NCBI GenBank assembly: GCA_042691655.1
Contig: CP170506.1
Location: 3,906,001 to 3,970,000 of the forward strand
Reading direction: 5' to 3'
Source of the DNA: UBA695 sp042691655
GTDB lineage: Bacteria; Verrucomicrobiota; Verrucomicrobiia; Chthoniobacterales; Chthoniobacteraceae
DNA length: 64,000 nucleotides
Within the stretch, counting starts at the first letter, position 1. Each line of letters opens with the position of its first letter. Made by a program: the position numbers and the translations under genes. The notes beneath the pieces were generated by a model that worked only from the letters and a program-made list of their open reading frames with translations, was not told the origin of the DNA and made no database searches. Shown one piece after another: positions 45,064 through 53,976 of this stretch.

Positions 45064-46074
45064 ATGAAATTTTTAAAAGGTCTCTACTTGCTGGACGGCC
45101 CCTCGCGGGATCTCATTTACGGCCCAGAGGAACAGCGCGCTATCTCGGAATGGGTTGAAATGACCGGACCGGCCCAGACCAAAGATACCATCCGCCGCAA
45201 TCTGCACCTGCTGCACGACGTGGAGGTCATTTTCTCCGGTTGGGGCGCGCCGCTTTTCGATGAGGAACTGTTGGATGCAGCCCCGAATTTAAAGGTTGTT
45301 TTTTACGGTGCAGGCTCCATCCGCTACTTCACCACCGAGGCTTTCTGGCAACGCAACATTGCTGTAACGAGCGCCTATGCGGCCAACGCTGTCCCGGTTT
45401 CAGAATACACGCTCGCGGCCATTTTATTGAGCCTCAAGAGCTTTTGGAAATATTCGCACCTTGCCAAAAGTGGGACGGGCTGGGCAGGGGAACACCGCCG
45501 GCCGTTGATGGGCAATTTTCAATCTACCGTCGGCCTCGTCTCGCTGGGCATGATCGCCCGCGAGACCTTGCAACTCCTCAATCATTTCGACTTGAAGCGG
45601 CTCGTCTACTGCCCGTTTGTGACCCAGGAGGAAGCCGACGCGATCGGCGTCGAACGCGTGACATTGGAAGGTATTTTCCGGCGCTCCGACGTCGTCTCCG
45701 TTCACACCCCACTCCTGTCGGAAACCGTGGGGATGATCCAAGGCTGCCACTTCGCCGCGATGAAGCCCAATGCCACGTTCATCAACACCTCGCGCGGCCC
45801 CATTGTCCGCGAGGACGAAATGATCGAAGTGCTTCGCGAGCGCCCCGACATCACCGCGATATTGGATGTCACTTTATCCGATCCCCATGCTCCGGCGCCA
45901 GACTCCCCGCTCCTCAAGCTGCCCAACGTCATCTTGACCCCCCACATCGCCGGCTCAATGGGGAGAGAAATCCGGCGGCTCGGACACTACATGGTGCAGG
46001 AACTTCATCGTTATGTTGCGGGAAAACCCTTCAAGTGGCAGCTTTCGGAAGAACATACGCGCCATATGGCGTGA
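45064..46074 (+). CDS. D-isomer-type 2-hydroxyacid dehydrogenase
   Basis: The ATG at 45064 gives 336 residues, the family's usual length. The longer frame reads through the promoter. The NAD-binding core has VGLVSLGMIARE, a degenerate form of GxGxxG in which the first Gly pair is altered. Catalytic residues are Arg in INTSRGPIV, an acidic residue in the following sheet and His in LTPHIAGSMG. These enzymes interconvert 2-oxo and 2-hydroxy acids with NAD(P)H in the cytoplasm. Co-location with sugar genes suggests oxidised-sugar metabolism, but the substrate is unknown. It is followed after 22 bases by a GH43 gene. Confidence 0.8.
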   Translation: MKFLKGLYLLDGPSRDLIYGPEEQRAISEWVEMTGPAQTKDTIRRNLHLLHDVEVIFSGWGAPLFDEELLDAAPNLKVVFYGAGSIRYFTTEAFWQRNIAVTSAYAANAVPVSEYTLAAILLSLKSFWKYSHLAKSGTGWAGEHRRPLMGNFQSTVGLVSLGMIARETLQLLNHFDLKRLVYCPFVTQEEADAIGVERVTLEGIFRRSDVVSVHTPLLSETVGMIQGCHFAAMKPNATFINTSRGPIVREDEMIEVLRERPDITAILDVTLSDPHAPAPDSPLLKLPNVILTPHIAGSMGREIRRLGHYMVQELHRYVAGKPFKWQLSEEHTRHMA

Positions 46075-46096
46075 GAACACCCCAGCCATTCCACCG

Positions 46097-47065
46097 ATGA
46101 ATCCCCCAAATTCCGGCACCTCCACCCGGCCCACCGTTTTTCCCGGCCTTATCTGGCCCGACCAGCATGGCCGTCACGTTCAGGCGCACGGCGGCGGAAT
46201 CATCAAGGTGGGCTCGACGTGGTTCTGGTTTGGCGAAGATCGCTCGCGGGAGAACGCGCCCGGGAAACGTTGTGTCGCCTGCTATGCCACGACCGATCTG
46301 GCCCGGTGGGAATTCCGCAACCAAGTTCTCGCGCTGGACGATCCGGAAGGATTCGGCCCGGAATGGGTGCTCGAACGGCCCAAAGTTTATCACAACGCCC
46401 GAACCGGGAAGTTCGTGATGTATATGCATATCGACGGACGCGTTCCCGGCCACCGGTCGCGCTACAGCATCGCTCGGGTCGGGGTGGCGGTTTGCGACAC
46501 GGCGGATGGCAACTATGAATACGTGCGCAGCTTCCGCCCGCTGGACCAGGAAAGCCGCGATATTGGGCAGTTCATCGACGACGATGGCACGCCCTACCTT
46601 ATTTTCGAATCCCGCCCCACAAAGGGCTTCTACATCGCCTCGCTTTCCGAGGACTTCCTCGACGTGGACCGCGAAACCGCCTTCATTCAAGCTCCGCTCG
46701 AAGGCGGAGCCATCGTTCATTACGAAGGCCTTTACTATGTTATCGGCTCTCACCTGACGGGGTGGTGGCCCAACGCCAATAAATACGCCACCGCGCCGTG
46801 TCTCTCCGGTCCGTGGTCGGATTTCAAGGACTTTGCTCCGGTTGAAAGCCACACCTACATGTCGCAGTCGACCAACCTGATCAAGATTACCGGATCGAAG
46901 AAAACCACGGTGATCTATGCAGGCGACCGCTGGCGACCCGAGGAACAATGGGACAGCCGGTACGTCTGGATGCCGCTGGAAATTGGCGAAGGCAAGCTCC
47001 TGCTTCCCGAGCCCAAACCGTGGACGCTCGACGTGGCAACAGGTGATACCAACTCGCAGAAATAA
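46097..47065 (+). CDS. GH43 family, exo-beta-1,3-galactanase-like
   Basis: The ATG at 46097 gives 322 residues. The frame is open upstream inside the dehydrogenase gene. There is no signal peptide. The propeller begins VQAHGGGIIKVGSTWFWFGED, continues with IGQFIDDDGTPYLIFESRP and AFIQAPLEGGAIVHYEGLYY (probable acid Glu in LEGG), then GWWPNANKYATA. This pattern fits the galactanase branch of GH43 rather than xylosidases. The last codons and stop (TNSQK*) are supplied by the inverted repeat of a MITE that begins at 47047, so the native C-terminus has been changed. Confidence 0.75.
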   Translation: MNPPNSGTSTRPTVFPGLIWPDQHGRHVQAHGGGIIKVGSTWFWFGEDRSRENAPGKRCVACYATTDLARWEFRNQVLALDDPEGFGPEWVLERPKVYHNARTGKFVMYMHIDGRVPGHRSRYSIARVGVAVCDTADGNYEYVRSFRPLDQESRDIGQFIDDDGTPYLIFESRPTKGFYIASLSEDFLDVDRETAFIQAPLEGGAIVHYEGLYYVIGSHLTGWWPNANKYATAPCLSGPWSDFKDFAPVESHTYMSQSTNLIKITGSKKTTVIYAGDRWRPEEQWDSRYVWMPLEIGEGKLLLPEPKPWTLDVATGDTNSQK

Positions 47066-47205
47066 AAGGACTCTATGACGCAGGGATTTTTGGGTGGGGC
47101 AAGGCGGAAGGTGGAGGCGCTATCTGTGATAGCGACTCTGCCTGACAACGCCGCCCCGCACGAAAAGACCAAGTCAGAGGGTCCGGTTATTTCTGCGAGT
47201 TGGTA
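47047..47205. mobile_element. Palindromic MITE, copy 2 (159 bp, TSD TGA)
   Basis: The ends are TACCAACTCGCAGAAATAA and its exact complement. TGA flanks both sides. The central part, read on the + strand, closely matches the - strand of copy 1 (GGCAAGGCGGAAGG, GATAGCGACT, TGCCTGACAACGCCGCC). The outer 30 bases differ from copy 1 but pair within this copy. It provides the stop codon of the GH43 gene. Confidence 0.8.
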
Positions 47206-47264
47206 TGAGGCCTTTGTGCTTTGATTTCTCTCCCCTCCCCTACTCTCCTTTCTCCCTCCTCCCC

Positions 47265-50200
47265 ATGAAACAGACTCTTTATTTGCCGCTCCTGTTTGCC
47301 GTCCTCTCGGCCCTCTCTTTTTCCGTTCATGCCGATTCCCCGGCAATCCAGCCGATCGGCGGACCAAGCTTCTCCGGATGGAGCGGCATCACACCGGGCG
47401 CGGACGGCGGAGCGAGCGCCGAGGCAGCCGTATACCGCTACCCGGACGGTCCGCTCGGGCAGCACAAGCACGGCATGAAAACGGTCAACGACAGCACTGC
47501 CGACTGGCGTCCGTATAACGGTCTGCGCTTCGAGGCCCGGCTGGAACGGCCCGCCGTGTTGAGGGCCAGCCTTGTTCCCTTCGGGCAGGATGCCGCATCC
47601 GACATCCACGCGGACGCCTCCCTGCCCGGCGGAACGTGGCAGACGGTCACGCTCCCCTTTGCCTCCTTCAGCAACGCGCAGTCCCTCACCTCGTTCCTCG
47701 GGTCCATCAAAGAAGTGCGCCTGGGTTCCATGACCGCCGCCGGTGAAAAACCGGCGCGTGTTACGCTAAAAAACGTCCGGCTCGTCAAGGGCAAGGCCGT
47801 GACCCTGGAAAGCGCGGTGAAAAGTAAAGCGGCTCCGGCAGGCGGCGAGGCGAAGTATCAGGTTACCGTCGTCAACTCCGCCGAAACCCCGCAATCCATC
47901 GCCCTTTCGTTCCGCAGCCAGGGCTGGGAAGCATTTGAAGCCTCCGTCGAGCCGTCCACGCTCCGGCTCGCTCCGGGCGAAACCTGGATATGCACGGTCA
48001 TCGTACGGCTACCAGGTAATATCCCCCCGGGAGGTCACGAGTCCCAGACCCTCCTGGCCCTCCCCAATGGAGACGGCACAAAAACTGCCTCCATTGCCTT
48101 CACCACCGCGTGCGAAGTTCCCCACCCGTATGTTTTACACACCCCGGCCCGCTGGCAGGCCGTGCGCGACAAAGTAAAGGCCCAGCCTTGGGCCAAAGCG
48201 GCGCAAGACGAACTTGTCGCCAAGGCTGACAAATGGGAAGTGCCGGAAATCGCCCGGCCTCCCCACAATGATCCCGATGACCAGTCGGGCCCATTCGTAT
48301 TCCCGACCACCCAGGAACTGAACCTTATGGCCGCCGGAGAAGCCTGGCAGCTCACCGGCGACAAAAGATACGCCGAAAAAGCCGCGCTCTTTTTGAAGCG
48401 CCTCTCCGATCCGGTCGAGGGTTACCCCCAAACGCTGCGAGCCTGCAACCAGAGCTTCGTGCAGGAGGGGCACTTCTTCCAGCACAACGCCATGGTCTAC
48501 GACATGATCCTCGATTCCGGCGTTCTATCCGCCGCCGACCGTGCCCAAATCGAGGCTACTTTCCGCATCTACATGGACCTGACCGACTGGGAAAACCGGG
48601 GCGGCGGCATCAGCAATTGGAACCTCTCCGAAGTTTGCGGCGCCTTTTACTGCGCGCTGGCGATGCAGGACCTCGAAAGAGCCGAACGGTTCTTTTCTGG
48701 TCCCGGCGGTATCGTCGATCAGCTTGCCAAGGGGACCATGGATGACGGTTGGTGGTATGAATGCGCGATCAGCTACAACGTCTGGTGCTCCACAGAGTTC
48801 CTGCAAGCGGCGCTCGCCTACCAGCCCTGGGGCGTCAATTTCCTGGATATGTGGGTGCCCGCCAGCTACGCGAACACGGCCTCCATTTCCACCAAGCTCG
48901 CTGGGGGCAGCACATCCGGTTCCGACGCGCGCCCCTTCGGTATGAGCAACGAGATCAAGGGGCCGCTGCGCCGTCCCTATCGCCAGATCTGCGACCTCTG
49001 GAACAGCCTCGTGCCGTTCATTGACTACCGGGGCGTAATGTTCGGCGTCAACGACTCCACGGAGCGCTTCCTCACCGGCGATGCATTCGATATCGCCTAC
49101 ACGCTTTTTCGCGATCCGGCCTACGCCGCGCTCGTCAAGCTGGGCGGCGGCAAGCGCGACCTCCTCTACGGCGTCCCTGAACTGCCCGCCAACGCCAAGG
49201 GGCGCGAAACCGAAAACGCCTATGCCGACAACGCCGGGGTGGCTATGCTCCGCTCGCAGACCCCCGGCCGCCCACAGAGCGAACAGATCCAGGCCGTGCT
49301 CCGCTACGGCTCCCATGGCTGGGCCCACGGACACTTCGACCGCGCGAGCCTCCTTTCGCTCATGCGCTACGGCCGCAGCTTTTACAGCCCTGAATCCATC
49401 TTCTACGTCTACGAGCCGTTCATGTACAAATTTTACGGCCAGACGTCGCTCAACCACAATATGGTGGTCGTCGATGAAAAGATGCAGGAGGCAGCGGACT
49501 CCAAGCGGCTGCTCTTCCACACCGGGAGCGCCATGCAGGCCACGGCGGTCGAAACCGAAGCCCGGTGGTCCAATCCCCCCTACGGGGGCATGGTCTACGA
49601 CTATGTTCCCGTAAAAACCTTTGAGGAAAAAACTTGGCGCGAAGGTCGCTTCGTCCCCATCCCCAAGGACGCGCCCAAATACGGCTCCGTCACTGGCTTC
49701 ACGGAAAAAATCCTGCAACGCCGTCTGATGATCGTCACCGACGACTACGTTGTCCTGGCCGATTACCTCAAGGGCAGCGCGCCCCACACTTTCGAGAGCC
49801 TCTTCTCGCTCAAAGGCGTCAGCACCGTCGAAGCGGCTTCGAAAAAGCCGCTCCGCCACGATGCCCAGTGGAATCCCGACCCCGTCGGCAGCGCACAGTT
49901 CGTCACCGATTGCCAATGGACCGAGGCCCAGGGGCCCGTGCGCATCCGTTCCCAGATGCTCTTCGGTTCGGGCGCGGACACCGACGGAATGCGCGAAACC
50001 TTCAGCACCCCGGGCGTGTTGAACCTCGATGTCATCAACGCCTGGCCCGCAAAGAAACAGGAAGTCATGGTCGGCCAGGCTCCGGAATTCATCCGGGTCG
50101 AAAAACGCCTCTTCTATACCGTACGGGGCGGCGGCAAGGTGCTTGCAGAAGGGAAATTCGGCGCGTGGATTCTCGGTAAAGCGGAAATCGACGTACCGCT

Positions 50201-50795
50201 CGAGGGTATCCCGCAACTAGAACTTGAAACGCGAGTGGACCAAAACAAGCTACCCACCGTCTTTTGGGCCAACGCCCGCATCGTCACCCGGGGAGGCAAG
50301 GAAATTCCCCTTTCCCAGCTCAAGCTTCAGCAGGAAAACATCGCCCCCGTGCCGCAACCGGACAAAGACTACCGGGGTGGCCCGGTTAAAATCCAGGGCA
50401 TCGAATACACGTCGTCCACCCCGGGCCAGCCGAAGGACGACAAGAAACCGGCTCTGCTGCGGCTTGATCTCGCGGGTCTCGATGCCACGCGCTTCAAAGC
50501 CACGCTAGGCAGCGACTTTCCCGTGGGCGACGAAGCCCAGCGGCGCAAAACCGTGGCCTTCCGCACGCAGGGTACCAGCGCCCGTTATCTCACCGTACTA
50601 GAGCCCTACGAAACCAAGTCCATGGTTCGTACCGTCACAGCGGAAAGCGCCGATACTCTCCGTGTGGAGCTGGCCGACGGACGCGTGCAGGAACTCCGCC
50701 TCAACGGCATGGAAGGCAACGGCACCGGTCTCGGGGTCAGTCTCACCGAAACCCGCGACGGGAAAACGCTCCGTAATGAAACCACGGCACAGTAG
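47265..50795 (+). CDS. Large secreted heparinase II/III-like polysaccharide lyase
   Basis: The start is the ATG at 47265 (MKQTLYLPLLF), giving 1176 residues with a signal peptide to about residue 23. An N-terminal beta region (about 30-270) includes a carbohydrate-binding-like jelly roll and an Ig-like domain. Next come an alpha/alpha toroid (about 290-610) and a beta-sandwich with YGSHGWAHGHFDRAS (about residue 680), typical of heparinase II/III-like lyases. A long beta C-terminus follows. The family cleaves uronic-acid-containing glycans by elimination. The substrate is not evident. It lies downstream of the MITE and upstream of a palindromic repeat. Confidence 0.75.
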   Translation: MKQTLYLPLLFAVLSALSFSVHADSPAIQPIGGPSFSGWSGITPGADGGASAEAAVYRYPDGPLGQHKHGMKTVNDSTADWRPYNGLRFEARLERPAVLRASLVPFGQDAASDIHADASLPGGTWQTVTLPFASFSNAQSLTSFLGSIKEVRLGSMTAAGEKPARVTLKNVRLVKGKAVTLESAVKSKAAPAGGEAKYQVTVVNSAETPQSIALSFRSQGWEAFEASVEPSTLRLAPGETWICTVIVRLPGNIPPGGHESQTLLALPNGDGTKTASIAFTTACEVPHPYVLHTPARWQAVRDKVKAQPWAKAAQDELVAKADKWEVPEIARPPHNDPDDQSGPFVFPTTQELNLMAAGEAWQLTGDKRYAEKAALFLKRLSDPVEGYPQTLRACNQSFVQEGHFFQHNAMVYDMILDSGVLSAADRAQIEATFRIYMDLTDWENRGGGISNWNLSEVCGAFYCALAMQDLERAERFFSGPGGIVDQLAKGTMDDGWWYECAISYNVWCSTEFLQAALAYQPWGVNFLDMWVPASYANTASISTKLAGGSTSGSDARPFGMSNEIKGPLRRPYRQICDLWNSLVPFIDYRGVMFGVNDSTERFLTGDAFDIAYTLFRDPAYAALVKLGGGKRDLLYGVPELPANAKGRETENAYADNAGVAMLRSQTPGRPQSEQIQAVLRYGSHGWAHGHFDRASLLSLMRYGRSFYSPESIFYVYEPFMYKFYGQTSLNHNMVVVDEKMQEAADSKRLLFHTGSAMQATAVETEARWSNPPYGGMVYDYVPVKTFEEKTWREGRFVPIPKDAPKYGSVTGFTEKILQRRLMIVTDDYVVLADYLKGSAPHTFESLFSLKGVSTVEAASKKPLRHDAQWNPDPVGSAQFVTDCQWTEAQGPVRIRSQMLFGSGADTDGMRETFSTPGVLNLDVINAWPAKKQEVMVGQAPEFIRVEKRLFYTVRGGGKVLAEGKFGAWILGKAEIDVPLEGIPQLELETRVDQNKLPTVFWANARIVTRGGKEIPLSQLKLQQENIAPVPQPDKDYRGGPVKIQGIEYTSSTPGQPKDDKKPALLRLDLAGLDATRFKATLGSDFPVGDEAQRRKTVAFRTQGTSARYLTVLEPYETKSMVRTVTAESADTLRVELADGRVQELRLNGMEGNGTGLGVSLTETRDGKTLRNETTAQ

Positions 50796-50873
50796 GCGCG
50801 GCATGCCGTCGTTGAAGGTCCGCTTCCCCGTGTTGCTCAATCGGTCGGCATGGCCAGAGGCGTCTACAACCTT

Positions 50874-50993
50874 CCTCGTTCCCAATCTCCAGATTGGGAA
50901 CGCAAGTGGGGGCGAATCTCCGATTCGCTGCAGTGGGGGAATCTGGAGATTCCGGGACACCTTGCGTTACGAATCGGGAGATTCGTAACGAGG
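50874..50993. repeat. Compound palindromic intergenic repeat (120 bp)
   Basis: The ends are CCTCGTT and AACGAGG. Inside are several short hairpins in series: CCCAATCTCCAGATTGGG, GCGAATCTCCGATTCGC, GGAATCTGGAGATTCC and TTACGAATCGGGAGATTCGT. It resembles the REP-like CGTTCCCAA...TTGGGAACG repeats scattered through many bacterial genomes. It has no coding capacity. Confidence 0.75.
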
Positions 50994-51156
50994 ACTTTTG
51001 AGCTTCTTGGCCTTGGACTGTAGAAATCGTATAAGGAGTTTTCCTGTGTGCATTTCGCTAAACTATCTATAAGCCGCGTTTTGTCCGCGTTTCCAAATTC
51101 CATTCGGGAACACGCATACTTCGGCAAACACAGCATCATTATTACCACGCACAAAA

Positions 51157-51186
51157 GGCCAGAGGGATACGAATATCCCCCTGGCC
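51157..51186 (-). terminator. Rho-independent terminator of the esterase operon
   Basis: GGCCAGAGGGATA pairs with TATCCCCCTGGCC with one mismatch around a four-base loop. Read on the - strand it is followed by TTTT. It lies 33 bases after the esterase stop. Confidence 0.65.
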
Positions 51187-51218
51187 ACTCTACTCCCAAA
51201 TGATGCCGAAATTTTTCT

Positions 51219-52868
51219 CTACTTGGTTAGAAGAAAGGTCTGCTCCACTGGGTCAGCCGTCTTGAGCTTGGGCTCGGACCCGCGCCCATACTGCCAAGCC
51301 ACCACCGTCACCTTTACCGGGAATTTCGCCCGAGGAGGAATGGGCGTAAACGTCAGCTTCCCGCTGTCGTCAACTTCCGCCGGACCTTCCCGAACGTAAA
51401 AATAGACCGGAACCTCCGCGCTTGAGGTTGCGTGCAGCTTCAACGAAACCACGCCCGCGCTCTGGTTGGGAACGGCGTCGAAAGTAATTTTCTGATCGGC
51501 ACCCGTGGTATTACGCAGGGCGATGCCCATCTGGGATTGCTGAACCACCCGCCGGTACTCGGCGTCACCGGGATGCGACGCAAACAACCAGATATCGTTG
51601 GAACGTTTCACATTCGTGGTCCCCATCCGGTAAAAGCGCAGCGAGAATGTATCCGGGCTCAGCTTTTTGACGGGACCGCAAATCCGCTCGATCCCGATAG
51701 AGCCGCCGCCGCTGGCATGCCCCACGGGTGAGCCCTTTGGCAACCCTGTCCACCCCTCAGGCCGCCCCTCGGGAACCGTGTCGACGAATTGCGTCGTCAG
51801 CTTGAAGGTAATGCCGTCGCTCTCCGGAAGAAACCGCAGCCGCACCTGGGCGTGCAGCTTCGGGTTTTGTTCCACCACCTTGCCCTCCTGCACATAACCG
51901 AGGACATCCACTTTTTTGCCTCGGTCCACGGCCTCCAGCTGTTCCGTGGCGCGGACCAGTTCCTCGTCGAAGAACCAGAATGCATCCTTCGCGTTGCCGG
52001 TATATTTCCCCACGGGAGCCGCCGAAGCGGTCGGGGCATCGTTCTTGCGCCAGCGGTCCATCATCCAGCCCTGTTTTTCGGGATCAATGGGCGTCAATTG
52101 TACCGGACCATTGAGCGAAGCCGCCGCCGGGAGGCGGTATTGCATCGCCTTTTTAATATAGAGAGCGATGTAGTCGATCTTGCTCTGGCTCGCGTCAAAA
52201 TGGCCCGCGCCCGGTTCCTGGAACGCGCTGAGCGCCATCTTGGGGTGCTCGTTACGCTGCCGCAGCCCCTCCCCGGCACGCCCGTAGGCGTCCTCATATT
52301 CACCCATAGTCACCAGGCCGGGAACTCCATCGATGCTCCGGTTTTCAAAGTTCGGCTGATCCGACGCCTTGTAGAAAGGCCACTGACCGCTGACCGAAAC
52401 GGACGCCAGCGCGCGGCAAGGATTCCAAAAGGCGAAATTCCACGGGAACGACGCCGCGGCGGAATGCCCTATCGGAATCACCGGGGCAAATTGGAGTTCG
52501 CCATAACCCGACTCCTCAGCAAGCGCCTTCATCATTGCATCGAAGGCCTCGCCCGCGCCAAGGTCATAATTGAACTGGAGTTGGAACCCTGGGGTAACCC
52601 AAATCTCCGCCACGCCTAAATCGCTCATCGCCTTGCGGAAGGAAGCATTCTCCAAAATCGGCTCCTCCTCCATGTTGTGCTGTCCGACGATCACGGCCCG
52701 GATCTGGCGACATTGCGGCGGAACCCATAGAAAGGCCCTCGGAGGCTCCGGCGTCTCCCCCGAGGAGACTCCCGTCAATTGAACCGACCATTGGTAATCC
52801 GCAGCCCGCGCCGACCCCAAAGCCAAAGTGGCTAAAGCAGCGGCGATCAAAAGAGAACTGTATTTCAT
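51219..52868 (-). CDS. Secreted alpha/beta-hydrolase esterase-like protein
   Basis: The 549-residue protein has a signal peptide (1-22, ARA). The first 250 residues look like an alpha/beta hydrolase: VIVGQHNM on a core strand, the nucleophile elbow IPIGHSAAAS with Ser136, and His223 in GAGHFDAS. A GHSAA elbow plus late His fits carbohydrate-active esterases. The C-terminal half (about 280-549) is beta-rich, perhaps glycan binding. It may remove acetyl or other ester groups so the glycosidases can act. It follows the small secreted gene at 52875 by 6 bases in one operon and ends at a terminator. Confidence 0.65.
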   Translation of the reverse strand: MKYSSLLIAAALATLALGSARAADYQWSVQLTGVSSGETPEPPRAFLWVPPQCRQIRAVIVGQHNMEEEPILENASFRKAMSDLGVAEIWVTPGFQLQFNYDLGAGEAFDAMMKALAEESGYGELQFAPVIPIGHSAAASFPWNFAFWNPCRALASVSVSGQWPFYKASDQPNFENRSIDGVPGLVTMGEYEDAYGRAGEGLRQRNEHPKMALSAFQEPGAGHFDASQSKIDYIALYIKKAMQYRLPAAASLNGPVQLTPIDPEKQGWMMDRWRKNDAPTASAAPVGKYTGNAKDAFWFFDEELVRATEQLEAVDRGKKVDVLGYVQEGKVVEQNPKLHAQVRLRFLPESDGITFKLTTQFVDTVPEGRPEGWTGLPKGSPVGHASGGGSIGIERICGPVKKLSPDTFSLRFYRMGTTNVKRSNDIWLFASHPGDAEYRRVVQQSQMGIALRNTTGADQKITFDAVPNQSAGVVSLKLHATSSAEVPVYFYVREGPAEVDDSGKLTFTPIPPRAKFPVKVTVVAWQYGRGSEPKLKTADPVEQTFLLTK

Positions 52869-52874
52869 GACTAC

Positions 52875-53567
52875 TTATTTGTGTTCAACGATCTGGAACC
52901 CGGCGATCTTGCAACGCTGGACTTCGTCTCCGGCGGGAACCGCAATACATTCGGCGGTGAAATTCGGCCCAGTGACATTTTCAAATTTCACGTAGTTGCC
53001 CTGAGGAATCGGCGTGCTGGAAGTCCCGGAAGCAAGCACATAACCCGAGCCGTCCTCCTTGGGTTCCCCAGCTCCGCCACGAATATAGAACACCGCTTTT
53101 CCAAGCGTGATTTTGCCAGCCCGCGTATCGCTGTTGACTTCTTGGGTGATGCGGTAAATGTAAACGTCGTATTTGGCAAAAGGAATACCGGAAGCGGCAA
53201 TGCGCATCGGGAATCGCTCGTCTTGATCGTAGCCGCCGTTGAATAATGCAATGTCATTGTGGACGGGGTCCTTTTTTTGGTCAAACGAGGCAGTATTCCC
53301 CGCCGTGGAGCCGCCAAGAACAGAAAGTACGAGACCAGCCACCACGTTCCCAGCGTCGTTCTTGGCTCCATTAACCAGGTTTTCCTCGTTTCCTTTCACC
53401 ACGAGGTTATTCCAATTGGCGACCCGGGCGGGCCCCACCCCGGCAAGGTCGGCTGGAGCCATCGGCACCTCTTTGTAAATATTAACGCTAATCACATTCT
53501 GGGCTTGAGCAGAAACAGCAAGGAAGCCCACCAACGCAAAAGATAAAGCCAGCAGGGAGGATTTCAT
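52875..53567 (-). CDS. Small secreted beta-rich protein
   Basis: The 230-residue protein has a signal peptide (1-22, AQA) and then VISVNIYKEVPMAPADLAGV, an opening I associate with uncharacterised secreted domains in Verrucomicrobia and Planctomycetes (ISVNF...LAG...WNNL). WNNLVVKG follows at about residue 52. The remainder is beta-rich, and no PEP-CTERM tail is present. It is the first gene of a unit with the esterase, and an operator-like site lies 47 bases upstream. A glycan-binding accessory role is possible but not shown. Confidence 0.6.
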   Translation of the reverse strand: MKSSLLALSFALVGFLAVSAQAQNVISVNIYKEVPMAPADLAGVGPARVANWNNLVVKGNEENLVNGAKNDAGNVVAGLVLSVLGGSTAGNTASFDQKKDPVHNDIALFNGGYDQDERFPMRIAASGIPFAKYDVYIYRITQEVNSDTRAGKITLGKAVFYIRGGAGEPKEDGSGYVLASGTSSTPIPQGNYVKFENVTGPNFTAECIAVPAGDEVQRCKIAGFQIVEHK

Positions 53568-53614
53568 GGATTTATCGGTACTCCGCCTTCCATATTTGGG
53601 AAAGCAGCAATCTC

Positions 53615-53628
53615 GTCACACTGGAAAG
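53615..53628 (-). promoter_or_regulatory. Putative regulon operator, CTTTCCAGTGTGAC on the - strand
   Basis: It reads GTCACACTGGAAAG on the + strand and lies 47 bases upstream of the small secreted gene. This spacing equals that of the 19303 site to its gene. Confidence 0.6.
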
Positions 53629-53684
53629 CAGCCGGAAAAAGTCTGGGCTATCCCGCCGAACGTGGTTTGGATGAACGCACCCCG

Positions 53685-53698
53685 GTTTCCACGGTGAC
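53685..53698 (+). promoter_or_regulatory. Variant operator, GTTTCCACGGTGAC
   Basis: It differs from the 19303 site at two central bases. It lies far (278 bases) from the GH27 start. A weaker relative, GGTTTCCAGAGGTGCC at 53947-53962, sits 14 bases before that start. Confidence 0.4.
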
Positions 53699-53976
53699 TT
53701 GAATAACGCTTCCTTGCCAAAAGCCGGAGTCTCTATAGCAGAGGTGAAGCAGTCCCCAAATGAAATACAGCATCATACCATTGAGCAGGCTGGAAAAGCT
53801 CGATGCGGCGATTGCCAGCGGCCAATGCGTGGTGGGCATAAGGGGAACTCATGAACGGCGACACCTGCTGAAACGGCTGTTTACAAAATCACATCCCGGT
53901 AAAATAACTAAAGGGCATCAAAAATCCTTCGTGGTTGCCATACCCCGGTTTCCAGAGGTGCCCTAAATATAGTTTT

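Larger units (their letters stand above)
50796..51218. other. Intergenic region with a palindromic repeat and a terminator
   Basis: No gene is seen. The stretch contains the 120-bp compound repeat at 50874-50993 and the terminator hairpin at 51157-51186. The remainder has no recognised feature. Confidence 0.5.
53568..53976. other. Divergent intergenic region with operator-like sites
   Basis: No convincing gene is seen. The stretch carries three copies or variants of the regulon dyad and the start region of the GH27 gene. A 68-codon + strand frame (53760-53966) has no family pattern. Confidence 0.4.

Noticed and set aside
48525..50216. 563-codon - strand open frame
   Set aside because: It is antisense to the heparinase-like gene, which has a signal peptide and family motifs. 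High GC content keeps the opposite strand open.
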